Below are positions 1-12,500 of a stretch of 64,000 nt of DNA, piece by piece. Both the position numbers and the translations under genes were made by a program. The stretch covers positions 10,302,223 through 10,366,222 of the forward strand of contig NC_057866.1 of the NCBI RefSeq assembly GCF_019393635.1, read 5' to 3'. A model generated the notes under the pieces. The model saw nothing but the letters and a program-made list of their open reading frames with translations. It did not search any database and had not been told where the DNA came from. Each line of letters opens with the position of its first letter. The stretch's first letter is position 1. The stretch is from Dromiciops gliroides (Eukaryota > Chordata > Mammalia > Microbiotheria > Microbiotheriidae).

Positions 1-431
1 CCCTTTGCTTCAGCAGCCCTGGCAAGGGCTGGGCCGGGTCAGGCTGGGCTGGGCTGGGGGTTTGGGGGAAGGTCTGTGGCATGGGGTAAAGTTCGATTGG
101 CTGGTTCAGTGGGGAGCTCCAAGGTCCAGGCTGGTCCTTCTGGGTTGAATGGTGACTTATCAGCAGGTGTTCTGTTCTCTCCTGAGTCAGCAGTTTGAAG
201 GTTGAACTCCAGAACTGGACTGGGAGAGAATATGCCGGCTCATCTGTGTGCTTGAGCAAAGAGCTGGCTCAGCGGAGAACACGCTTCCCAGGCAGTCCCG
301 GACGCTGCCGGCTTCTAGGAAGCCACGTTCCTCCTTTCTTGTCTGGGTGTCAGGCCATAGTAAGACAGCAAAGACAGTGCGTCCACAGCAGTCTGGCTCC
401 CTAGTGAGCTTCTCGTCTCTGTCCTGCACAG
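1..431 (+). other. EHD1: EHD1 intron, 3' part
   Basis: Intronic sequence leading to the acceptor at 430-431. I see no repeat or conserved element in it. The start is cut by the window edge. Confidence 0.85.
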
Positions 432-529
432 GTTCATGTGCGCCCAGCTGCCTAACCCTGTTCTGGAGAGCATCAGCATCATTGACACCCCAGGGATCCT
501 CTCTGGAGAAAAGCAGCGCATCAGCAGAG
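432..529 (+). CDS. EHD1: EHD1 coding exon (98 nt), G3 region
   Basis: Acceptor AG 430-431, donor GTAAGA from 530. It starts with the last base of a split Arg codon, reads [13 protein letters not shown] then [17 protein letters not shown], and ends with the first base of a Gly codon. DTPG is the switch-II/G3 motif of the ATPase domain. Confidence 0.96.
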
Positions 530-3500
530 GTAAGAAGTGACCCCGTGGGGAGCAGAGGGGCAGCGGTGCCTACCCTCACAGTGCTGCGCCAAGGGACTCC
601 ACCCCGAGGGTGGGCTTTCCTCCTGTCATTGCAGTGATTTTTTCTGACCAGATAACCCTCCAGGCCTGCTGCTCTCCTGACAAAATGCCCATGAAGTCGG
701 CCAGAGGAATGGTGACTTCTGGGCCCAAGTCCCTTCTCAGCAGTCTGACTTTTAGGGCGTGGCCAGGATCCGGACAGTAGTGGCCCCTCCCCCCAAGTGG
801 TATGGGGGAGGGGAGACCTCAGAGGAGGCTTCATGGGGGGCATCATGGGGAGGCCCCCAGAGAACAAAGACTCGGGGGTAGATTGTGACAGCAGAAGAGG
901 CCTGAGAGCACGCTGCCCGGCATCTCCATCACCATTTGATTCCTCTTGCTCGTTCCATTACTCAGTGAATCTGTTTTAGTCTCTTGAGAAGCTAGTGGAG
1001 CAGTGAGCAGAGCTGTGTGTCGGTGTGGCCCCCAGCTTCGTTCTTGGTGCTAGAGCCCACTGGTCCCTAGTTCACACTTTCCTTTGGCTCCTTGGGCCTG
1101 GATTTGTTGGCTAATAATATCTTTGGCTTAGAATTTGTGTTTAAGGTTTTGCAAAACACTTGATAGATGTTAGCACTTGCTCCACCAATGTCATTATCCT
1201 CGTCTGCAAGATGGGGAAGCTGGCCCCGGGATTGGCAACTCTTGTGGGGCATCCATCTACTACCAGGCTGACCTGGCGCCTGCACCACTGGTGACCTCTC
1301 CTAAGTGCCCTGCCTTAGGAAAAAGGGCCTGAGATCTGAAACCTACAATTAGGTGGTTTTTCTTCCCTTTCAAGAGGAGGGGAGTTGAGTGGCAGTCCCT
1401 GCACCTGAACTCAGGCCTCCTCTGCTGACCCTTGAAAAGATCTGCGGTTTCTGAGGTCCTGGGATCCCAACAGTTGTTGGGAGGGAAGAGCCAGCTCCCT
1501 TAGCCAAGCTGTAGGGAGCGAGGCTTCCTGTGCTTGGCTGGGCCTGCCCCAAGAAGGCTTTTGCTCCTGGCGTGGCCGAGTCGCGCCTGAGCCCCCTTGG
1601 GTGAGGTTCCTTCTGCTAGTTTAGCCTCACAGGAGAAGGGGCACACAGAGCAGTCCGTCGGCTGCTGGCTTCAGTGCTTGTCTGTGCACGCCTGGCTCCC
1701 CGGGGTTACTTGTAAGCAGGTCTCAGGACCTGGGTCAAACCATTCAGGGCACCTCACTGGGAGTTGTCTGGGCAGGACTTCAGACCTTTGGATTCCTCTC
1801 GCAGCCCTTCTTTCTTGATGCCGCTTCCGAGCCAAGGAAGCTTGGGGGCCGAGAAGCAGAGGAGACCCAGCCTCAGACACACCAGCCCAAGTTAATATGA
1901 AATGACAGAGGCAACACCCAGTTCAGTGACCATTATCATCATCTTTTTTTTTTTTTAGTGAGGCAGTTGGGCTTAAGTGACTTGCCCAGGGTCACACAGC
2001 TAGTAAGTGTTAACTGTCTGAGGCCAGATTTGAACTCAGGTACTCCTGAATCCAGGGCCGGTGCTCTATCCACTGCACCACCTAGCTGCCCCTGTTATCA
2101 TCTTCTTAGCCTGCTGTGTCTCCATCCAGACTCCAAGCCAGAGAACCTGCTGCTCTCCTCCATGGCTCTCCAGGGCGTCAGAGTTTGGTCTTCCCCTGCA
2201 GTGCCTTTGCTCGCGTAGGATTGGAGGCTGGAATTCTGCCCCACTCTTTCCCAGAGAAGCAAACTGAGGGAAGGATTGGCTTGGAAGGCAGGCCCTGATT
2301 CCAAGTCAGTGTGCACATCCCGCACCATCTGTCCAGCCACCAGAGAGGACAGGCACTTGGTGGTGGCCTCGGAGCCTTGAGGGTGGACTCAGATGGACGG
2401 TCGGTTTGCTTCCAGCGAGCTGATGTAGCTCAGCCCAACCAGTAGGGCCAAAAGTCCCAGAGTTTGTCCTGGGTTCTTTGCCAACATTGATGTCCTGTGA
2501 GAAGGAACATGCCAACAGCCAACGGCCCACTCTTGGGTGGTGTGAGGTCTGACGGGGCAGCACTTGTACGTATGGTGTGCCCTTGGGATTCAGAGATGGT
2601 GCTAGCTTACTTAAATGAGGGGGCCTTAAAGCAGGTCTGGGACAGCTACACCCAAGGGAGCCTGTCTGCCCCATTGTCCCTTTGTGCCACCCCTGGGAGG
2701 GCAGCACCTCCCCAGCCTGGGGATGCCCTGAGCCCTTCGCAGCTCACTCAATCTGGGGTAGCCCGTTGACCTAGAAATTGCTGTTCTTCCAAGTGAAAAT
2801 GCCTGCATGCTCCAAGAGCAAAGAATATGCCAAGCAAAATGGAGGCTGGGCCCAGTCCACTGCTTGGCAGGAGGCATGGAACACACGTGCACAGAAATGA
2901 CTTTTCCTGTGTTTTTTTAGAAGAAGGTTCTGCCCTGCCGCAGATCGTCTCACACCCTTCATTCCACAGGGCTTCCCACTGCTCCCCTCCTCCATCTCTC
3001 AGGATGCTGTGGCCGCCCCTCAGAGCCTCCAGCCCTGTTGTTTTCCTTCTCATCTGTGGGCCCCCTACTGTACTTCAACAAATACCAAGTGCCTCCTTTG
3101 CAGTCATCTTTTTTCTGATGTTTCCTTCATTTCCAGCTGTGTCACTACCCAACCAGCAATCTTTTTCTGACACAGAGTGAAAAGGGGGCCAGGCTCATCT
3201 TGAGGGGGGATCCGCCTGTGTAAGGGTGGGTCTTTATGCCTGGATTCTCCAGCCTTCGTGAAGAAGGGGGTGCAGGGTGTTGGGCAGTAGAATTGCAGTG
3301 CTCGGAGCTGTGTGTGTCTTTGCGGTCTTGCAAACATAAGATACACAATTGCTTTTAAGCATTTACTCTGGAACCCAGTGGTATTAATGCTTGCTCAAAG
3401 TTGGAACAAAGGCCCATCTGCTTATGAGCTACTGGTTCAAAGGGAGGGACTGGCAAAGATTGGGAGAGAGCCTCAATGCTTGAACATTAGGGAGCAAAAC

Positions 3501-6500
3501 CCACAGAAGAATGTGCTGAAATCATCTTCTAACCAAAGATGGCTTGGAAGGTCAGAAGGAGGGAGCTGCCGTGCTGATACAGGAGTCGGCCCAACCCCAC
3601 AGTCACCCTGACACAGATCCAGTCCCAGGAAGGCCTCACCAGAGAAGGAGAACCCCAGAGCCTCTGAATCAGATGAAGGGCCAGTGTCGTCTAGAACTAA
3701 GCTCACAGTCTAGTGAGAAGGCTGAGCCCTTGGCAGGGGGGAGACTACAGGGGTCTATGCTGGTGCTGAGGCGGAACTTGGGTTTTACACCCCTGCTGGA
3801 AACCAGGAGGTAGGCTCCAGTAGCAGTGGCCCAGGTCGGGGAGCGGCACAGGCTCATCTGAGCTGACAACCACAACACACAAAGCTGGTTGATTAGCAAG
3901 TTGGTCTGGGGTCATCTATGGACCAGGGAACAAGCTGGGCAAGTGAAGAACCTGATCCTCCTTAAATCATACCACCTGGGACGTCTTAAGCTTGGGATAC
4001 TGCAGCCTGGAAACAGTGCCCCACTTGAAGGAGATAAAAGTCTAGTAAAAGAAAGGCAAGATGAGCCAACAGAGAAAGGTGAGGACCATAGAAAGTTTCT
4101 TCAGTAACAAGGAAGACCAAGGGGCACCCTCAGAGGAAGATGTCAACGTCAGGGCCCCTATATCTAAAGCTTCCAAGAAAAATATGAATTGGCCTCAGGC
4201 CATAGAGGCGCTCAAAAAGGACTTTGAAGATAAAGTTAGAGAGGTAGAGGGAAAAATGGAAAGAGAAATGAGGGGGATGCAGGAAAGACACGAGAAAAAA
4301 GTCAACAGCTTGAAAAGTCAAATTGGCCAAATGGAAAAGGAGGTACAAAAGCTCTCTGATGAAAATAATTGCCTAAGAATTAGGATTGAACAAATGGAAG
4401 CCAGTGACTTTATGAGAAACCAAGACACAATAAAGCAAATCAAAATGAATAAAAAAAATAGAGGGCAATGTGAAATCTCTTGGAAAAACTGCTGACCTGG
4501 AAAATAGGTCCAGGAGAGATAATTTGAAAAGTATTGGTCTTCCTGAAAACCATGATCAAGGAAAGAGCTTAGACACCATCTTCCAAGATATTCTCAGGGA
4601 AAATTGCCCTGAAATTCTAGAAGCAGAAGGTAAAATAGAAATTGAACATTAGGAAGAACAATGTCTGTCATTAAATCATTAAGAATAAAAACGCCCCATT
4701 GTGCTATAGGAAATGACAAACAGGATGATCTCAGAAAAACCTGGAAAGACTCATGAACTGATGTATAGTGAAGTGAGAAGAGTCGAGAGGACATTGTGCG
4801 TAGTGACAGCAGTATTGTTCGATGAGCAATTGTGAATGACTTAACCACTCTCAGCAGTGCAATGATCCCAGACAATCCCAAGGAACTAATGAGGAAGCTT
4901 ACTATGCACCCCCATAGAAAGAACTGATAAAAAGAACACTTGTAGATTGTACATGTATAACCTGGTTGCTGTCTTATGGAGGGGGGAGGGAGAAAAATTT
5001 GGAACTCTAAATCTTATGAAAATAAATGTTGAAAACTACCCTTACATGTAACGGGAAAAAATAAAATGTTTGTTGCAAAAAAGAATAAAAACACCCCAAG
5101 CGCTCAGTATGGAATATTGTAGCTGTGCTTCTACAAAGCGTAGGCCTGGGAGGGCCAGAACCAAATGCTAGCCTTTTTCCCAATGGGAAAGCAGTAGAAA
5201 CCTTCCCAGTAGACACAGGAATAAAGCAAGGCTGTGTCCCTTTCTTGCGGTCACTGTATGGCTCCAGAGATGCTCGCCTCTGCCCATAGGCAGAGGAGAC
5301 GGCCTCCCGCTGTGCTTGCTCACATGTGGGGCCAGTGCTTATCTTGGGACAAGCCCATACAGGCCGTGTCCTGAGTGAAGCCCCTGCTGCGTGAGCACCG
5401 TCACATTTGGCTGCTGCTTAGGGATCCTTCCCGTCACTCAGAGTCCTTTGCTACCTTCAGCCGTCACCAAACAGGAAACAAGAACAAGATGAACTGTTTC
5501 CAAATCTGGGGCCCAGCCCTCCTCCTCTGCTGCTGCTGCTGGTGTTTGCACCTCCCTGGGAGGAGAGCAGGTGTTTCCCTCCCAGAGATCTGTCCAATGA
5601 GAACAGGGCGATTGGCTTAACTATGCCTGGTATTTCTACCAAGTTCCCTGGGAACAACATCTCCGGTCTGGCCCGGAGAGCCCTGGCTACACTGGGGGCG
5701 GGGAGGTGCACGGACGCCGGCTTCGCTAATCAGTCAGCTTTTCCCCCAGCCCTTGATCCGCATGGTAGTCAGTGATGTGGGCAGGAAGTACTGCTCGGCC
5801 AGATAAGGTGCAGGCCTCCCCCATCCCGGAGTAACCAGGATGCAGAGCAAACAAAGCCCTAGGGCTGGCCGGTTACTGTGGGAAGGTGTGAGCATCTCTG
5901 GCTTTGCATTGGATGCTGTGATTTTGAAATCGTGATGGGGGTGACTCCCTGAGACCCCTGGTTCCCTGTGCCACCTGGCCTTGGAGCTGGTACCCAAGGG
6001 CCTCTCTGAAGTAAGCATCTCCTTTGTGGGAACAGATGATGGCAGCAGAGGCAGGAAAGGTTGCTGGGGTTCACAAGGCCTGGACCTGCCCTGAGGATGA
6101 GATGATTAGCTGCATGCCCTTCCCCTGTTCTCATCTGAGAGATGGATCGGTTGAATGAGCCCTGGCTTCCTTTCCAGCACTGACAAGAACCTGAGGTTTT
6201 CCATCTGTTCAGTGGGTTTAGCAGCTCCATAGTTGAGTGTGTTGCCGAGGCAAGAGCTTTCTCCAAGTACCTGCAGGATGGAGAAGGAATCTGCTGCACC
6301 CGCCGCAGCCCGGAGGACAGCCAGGAGAGATGGGGCAGGTGCTGAGGAGCTGGCTCGGACCCGTTGTCAAGAGCTTCTTCCCAACCAGTGACGATCTGTG
6401 CAGGAGTAGGGTGGGCCGCCTTGCTGGGTAGTAAGCGGCCCTGTGGGATCAATCAGAAAGGATCCCAAAGAGTTAGTCCAGCTTCTTGGGGGAGGGAGGA

Positions 6501-9500
6501 AGCTGGGAGCCCGGCACTGTCTGGTGCTGTTCTCACCTCCCCTGGACAAGACTGAGGGAAGATGGGATGTCCTGGGGGGGGATGCCTTTGCAGGCAGTGT
6601 AGACCACCTCATGGAAGACCTGTGGAAGCAGTCAGGGTGGAACTCAGATCTCGGGCCTGGAAGGTCCCCGTCTGCCACTCTCCCAGCGGGCGTGGCTGGC
6701 AGGGCCCCATTGCTGCCCGCGACTGCCTCCTCCAGGAAGCAAAGCCTGATGGTCTTGAGCCCATCTCCAGGTTGTCATTCTCCTCCTGTCCCCTACCCTT
6801 GTCCCACTGCTCGGCCCCGTCCCCTTCCACATTTCCTTCTCATTGGCCATCATCTACTTCCAAAGTAGTGGCATCTGGGACCATGGGGAGTGGGGCTGCT
6901 CGAGGTGGAGGGCTGGTAGTGGCCCATGGGGTGGCGGCTCTCCTACGGGCGCTCCCACACCTTGTGCATCCATTTGGACGGGAGGCGGTGTTACTCAGAG
7001 GAGCAGGGTGGCCGCTGCCTGGGCTTCCAATATCCACCCGGATCCCAGAGCGCGCCCGGGCCTGGACGTGAGCTGGACATGTAGGGTCAGGAGAGATGCC
7101 CAGGCCTGCTTGCCTTGAATGACAGGAAACTCCTATTGTTTCATGTCCTGGCCACGTTGGCAATGGGTAGAGAAGTTATTCCCCATCTGCTGGGGGAGGG
7201 GAGGGGAGGGGAGCGTGGACCTTGCCTGGCCTCCCTGTGGGCCCGGGGTGCCAGGCAATGACCTGCAGGGAGGCAGAGATAAGAACAGGGCCCCAGCCCG
7301 CCCCAGAGCCCACCTTACCAAAAACCATTTCTTGTGCCAGGCCCACTCCCCAAACCAAACTTTCTCCTGCATTTTTGTAACGGGCACCTCTGGGGAAGGC
7401 TCAGATGTCTCCCATGTCTCCGTGTCTTCTGCACATACGATGAAGCGTGGCCAATGGCAGCAACTTGACCGACGTCTGTTAGAAGAAACAGTTTTCGATC
7501 TAACCAGCGAACCACAACTTCCTACTTGGCCGGAGATGCCCGTCATATTGGGTGGCGTCTGTCATTCAAGCGGCCATTTTGGGTTGTGGGCCAATCCTGA
7601 GTGGCCGGGCACTGGCGGTGTTGTCTTTCCTGGGGATGATGACTTGGCGAGCTTGCCTCGAAATGGGGCTCCAGACCCTGCTCCCTTTGCCCCAACCAGG
7701 TGCTGCTGGGGGCCCAGCTCCAAGGCCCCTGGCTGAGCCCCCACCTGCTCGGGGAGAGCATGAGGGTCAGAGTGGTTTTGAGGCGCTGCCCAGCGTGCCC
7801 CCGCTCCCTGCACCCGGCTCTGGCTGAGCTCTTTCCATCCCCATCATCCTTCTGGGGCCCTCAGTCCAGCCAGATGGGCTTCTCTCCTCATGCAGCCGTC
7901 CACTTCTGGGCCTTTGCCCCGGCTGTCCTGCCTCCTGTCTATCCATCGGTTCCTTCAGCTGCTTCTCTGAGACGACCCCCCCCCCCCCCCCCCCCCCGTG
8001 CCATGGCCCGTCCCTGACTACCTCGTATGGGTTTGTTCTCTTCATGTTCTTATGCACACATACATGTGGTGGTCTCACTTCCTTCGGCACAGGGATGGCT
8101 CGCCCTCTTGCTCTTGAAGCCCTTAGGGCTGCACACTTGGGGCCCCAGGTCACCTCCACTCCCCGGGCAGGAAGGAGCATTGAGCTGCCCTGGCACAGAC
8201 AGAGCTTCTGTGGGAGGCCAGGAGGGAGCCCTCCACTGTGCCGGCTTCCCGGTGGACTTGACCTGCCACATGCTCTGGGCTCTCAGTCCTCTCCTTCCAT
8301 ACCGCCCAGCAGCCTGCCCCTGTTACCTGTTACAGGGGCCACTCGGGGTGGACCTAGGACATCTGGAATGAAGGACCTGGCTCCCAGGCCAGTGCCAGCC
8401 ACTGCTTGAGCACAAGCCCCCGGGAGCCCTTTGCTCTCAGTAGCCCCATTTCCTGACCTGGTGGCCTACCCTGCTTAACAGGGTGTAGCTCCCCCAGTCT
8501 CTTGAGCCGAGTGAGGAGCCCTCAGGTCTGCAACGCTGACCCCGGGGGTGAGACAGCCCAGGGCCTTGTCCCCGGTGAACTTCCCTGGGTCTCAGGCCAG
8601 TCAGCTGGGGCCAGGAACCAGATGCAGGCTGGCCAGGGAGCTCACGGCCTGGGGCTCTCACAGCAGCAGCCTGTTTGATCACAGTAACTTGCCTTTATAT
8701 CTAGAGGCTTCCTCAGCCCCTGAGTCAGTGCAGAGGGTCAGGCCCAGCCTCCCCTCTCAGGGCCCCTGCCAGGCCCTCTCCGCCTCTCGACTGGCCCGGG
8801 TGCTCAGGACCCAGGATGAGGTGATGGGGAAGGATTGGTTTCTGGGGCTGGGATATGTTGCTTGGGTGCCCCTCCCCCAGACTGAAGCTGAGTCCTGTGT
8901 CGTAACAAACTACTGCCTGGAGACAGGAGCCTGCTTCGTAGCAGAGCCCGTCTGGCCCTCGGCCTGGGCCGCCCTTAGCTGAAGGGGCATGTTCAAACCC
9001 TTGGAGGAAAGGTCGTTCCTCACCTTGGTGGTCATTCATTGTCCCCTGCGGTTGGGTAGCACTGCCCCGCTCCCTTCTTGACTTGTGCCAAGCTAGCCCT
9101 TGTCCCCCTGAACGCCCAGGGAGTCATGCTGCCCTCTCTGCTCTCCCACCATTACTCTCCTTGCTGATGCTCATGTAACCTGCTTGCATTTGTCATCACA
9201 CCTACTATGTGTTAGGTGCTGGGGCTACCCAGATGAAGCAGGAAATAGGCCTGATCTTCAGGAAGTTGATGTTCTCATGGAGCAGAAAAGAAATCAAAGA
9301 GTACCAATACAAGGGAGGGATGAAGGGCAAGGGGCTCAGATTCCAAGTTAGGAAGGACAGTCTGGGGCTGCGGGACTGGCCTAGGGCCCAGAGGGAGTGG
9401 CTGGTGGGTCAGGCTCTAGGCTTTCCCATGAATGCACCCCAGAATCTGCATCCCAGGAGCCCTGGCTGTACAGGCGGGGCTCGTGCCCACCTCAGAACCT

Positions 9501-12500
9501 TATTCTTCAGCCACATCTTGTGTTAGCTGTTTATCTTAGAAGCCTTGTGCTGCAGCTCCAGCATTCTGCACCGGCTCACTTGACTTGTGTCCAGCCTGCT
9601 GAGGCCTTGGCAGGACCGAGTCTCGTGGAGGCAGGGGGTCCCATCTGGCCTTTAAGCTTAACCTCGGCTCCCACAGCACATTCTTGGTTCGGTGCTGCAG
9701 GGGCTCGGCCTGTGGAAACAGAACACTGTGTGCCCACAGCCGTTGTCCGGCTTTCCAGGAGGCCTCGCCCCTTTCCTTGGCTTTCCTGCTTCTCAGTCTC
9801 TGTTCTTCCCAATCCTGTGAGATAAGACACACTCAGCAGACTGCTCTGATGTCTGTCAGTAGAGGTCTGAGATGGAATGTCGGGCCATTCGTCAATAATG
9901 ACAAATGGAAGCTGGGAACACAGACTAGTGCCAGCGTACCCAGTGATGCCCCGTGTAAGAATCAACCCAGAAATGCCAGGGGCATCCAGAGGAAAGAGAG
10001 AGAGAGAGAGACACCATAGCAGGTCTTTTTTATTCCTATCAGCCTATTTAGGTGGCTGGGGATGTTGTCCTTGCAGTTACACTGGGGCCTGCCTTCTGAC
10101 TTGCGGCCAGTCTGGGGGCTGGCCTGCTCCTGCCTCCAGCGAGGCTTGCCCTAGGGTGGCCGGGGCTGTCTTGAGGAGCACAGTTGGGCACTGGGAAAGA
10201 AAGACGCATTCTTCTGTTAAAAGGCCCAACTTGCTCTGCTCACATGGCCTTATTCAGTTATTGGTCTTTCCCCCCTTTATTTGTTTAAATTGTAACACTC
10301 TAGAAGCTGAGCCTGCCAGATGATGGACTATGTGTTTCAAAGGCAGGGTCGGGAACTGTTTACCGTGCCAAGCAGAACAAATGGGCCCTGCCCTGGGAAG
10401 TGCTTGAAATGTCACCGGCTGCTTCTCTGGCAACTGGGGAGAATCCGTATGGTGGAAGGAACGTAAATTAGCCACCTCTGGTTCGTCTTTGGCCAGCTAA
10501 GAGGCTCAGGCATTCCCAGGCCAAGTTCGCTGGGGACATCCCACTTCCTTGACCTTGTTTTGCCTCTCGATAGGCAGGGCCTTGGGTGGGCATCACCCTG
10601 AGGATTAGCGGGAGGGAAGCCCCCAGGGATGTCATTGGCGGAGTGTGCCCTGGATCCGAGGTCAGGGTTCTTTTCGAGCTGTCTTTCGGCTCATCCTTGA
10701 AAGAGGGGGAGGCAGAGGCATGTTACTGGGGGCCGTGGGAGGCAGGGGGTGCTCTTGGGCCTGAGAAGTGGCTGAGCCTGGTGCCCTGGAGGTGACCCCG
10801 CCGCATGATGCCTCTCTTTAAGGATGACCTGGACAACTGGGGACAGTGAGCCCTCTGAGGGCTCCGTCACCCGTGAACAACACTCACTGAGCATGTGGCT
10901 TGTCCTCTTTTTTTTTTTTTTTTTGGTGGGGCAATGGGGGTTAAGTGACTTGCCCAGGGTCACACAGCCAGTAAGTGTCAAGTGTCTGAGGCCGGATTTG
11001 AACTCAGGAACTCCTGAATCCAGGGCTGGTGCTTTATCCACTGCGCCACCTAGCCGCCCCCATGGCTTGTCCTCTTGATGGCTGGCTCCATCTTGGTCTT
11101 TCTTTGAAAAGCTCACGCTCTGATGTGGTGTCTGGTTTTCCTGCCCCAGAGTAGGCCTCTGGGGGAAGCCTCAAGGCAGAGGGAGAGGGCAGAAGGTGGC
11201 TGGATGATCCATCCCCTGGAATTGGGTGGTTGGAGGGGCAAGGGCAGGGCAGGATCATGGGTCAGTGGGCCTCAGAGGTGAGGGCCCCTCCACCTCCAGG
11301 TCTGACCCCAAGCCCTTTGTTTGACAGAAGAGGAACCTGAAGTCCTGGGGAAGTGAAACTACTTACTTGCCCAAGGTTACTCAAGCAGTGAGGGTCAGGA
11401 GCAGTGCTTTTTTATACCTAAGTATTTATCGATGTCTCTTCTCCGTGACCAAGATTTCTCAGCGTTCCTTCTCCATCCCCTCCCCGAGAACCATCCCATG
11501 TAACAGACAGTTCTGTTAAACACAGAAAAGGAATTGGGGGTGGGGGTGAGCTATGAGCAGTACTAAACAGTACATTGGAAAAGTCTGGAAATAGGTGTGG
11601 CTATACCCTGGGAGGGCTGGGGGCTTCCTTGTTTTTCACTTTTTTTTTTTTCGTGAGGCAATTGGGGTTAAGTGACTTGCCCAGGGTCACACAGCTAGTA
11701 AGTGTTAAGTGTCTGAGGCCGGATTTGAACCCAGGTACTCCTGACTCCAGGGCCGGTGCTCTATCCACTGTGCCACCTAGCCGCCCCTTCACTTTTTTTT
11801 TTACATCTTAGTCATCGCATGAGTAGTTTTCTGGCCTCTGTGTTCATTCATCTCCTTGATCATTTCCTATAGGGCAGTCACATTCCCATGTGTTCATATA
11901 CTGCAATGTGGCTGAGGGGCATCCAGCTGAGATAGTATCTTTGCTGTCACAGAAGGTGCTGCTACAAGTACCTCGATGTCTGTAATCAATGGCCTCCTTA
12001 GGAGTGAGCCTGGTAGCAAAATCCTGCGTCAGTGGGTACAGACAGCTTTGCTACAAATTGCTTTCCAGAACGGTCATACCGCATCACAGCTCCACCATCT
12101 ATGTACCAGCGTGCCTGTCATCCAGCAGACCCTGATGTCAGCTGTTCTCATCTTGTCTCTGTTAGTGTGCCGAGCCCGTGAGCCTTCCTTCCCTGCGAGA
12201 TGCCCTGTCCGGGGTTTTTGACCTCATGTCCTTCTCCCCTGTCTTCACCCAGGTTATGACTTTGCAGCTGTCCTCGAGTGGTTTGCTGAGCGCGTGGACC
12301 GCATCATCCTGCTCTTTGATGCCCACAAGCTGGACATCTCAGATGAATTCTCTGAGGTGATCAAGGCCTTGAAGAACCATGAAGATAAGATTCGTGTGGT
12401 GCTGAACAAGGCAGATCAGATCGAGACACAGCAGCTGATGCGGGTCTATGGGGCCCTCATGTGGTCCCTGGGCAAAATCATCAACACCCCTGAGGTGGTG

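Larger units (their letters stand above)
530..12252 (+). other. EHD1: Large EHD1 intron (11.7 kb)
   Basis: Intron between the 98-nt and 413-nt exons. It contains an antisense SINE (1944-2092), L1 sequence with a nested L1 (about 3880-5098), an old L2/MIR-like remnant (9189-9310), an antisense SINE (10908-11062) and a divergent antisense L1 with a SINE inside it (11410-12150). A 20-base C run is at about 7978-7997. A faint MIR-like stretch is at 1138-1290. The rest (2093-3340, 5280-9188, 9320-10900) is GC-rich unique-looking sequence in which I see no exon. Confidence 0.85.

Noticed and set aside
7978..7997. Long C run as a functional element
   Set aside because: Homopolymers of this kind are common, and length in the assembly is unreliable. 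No context suggests function.
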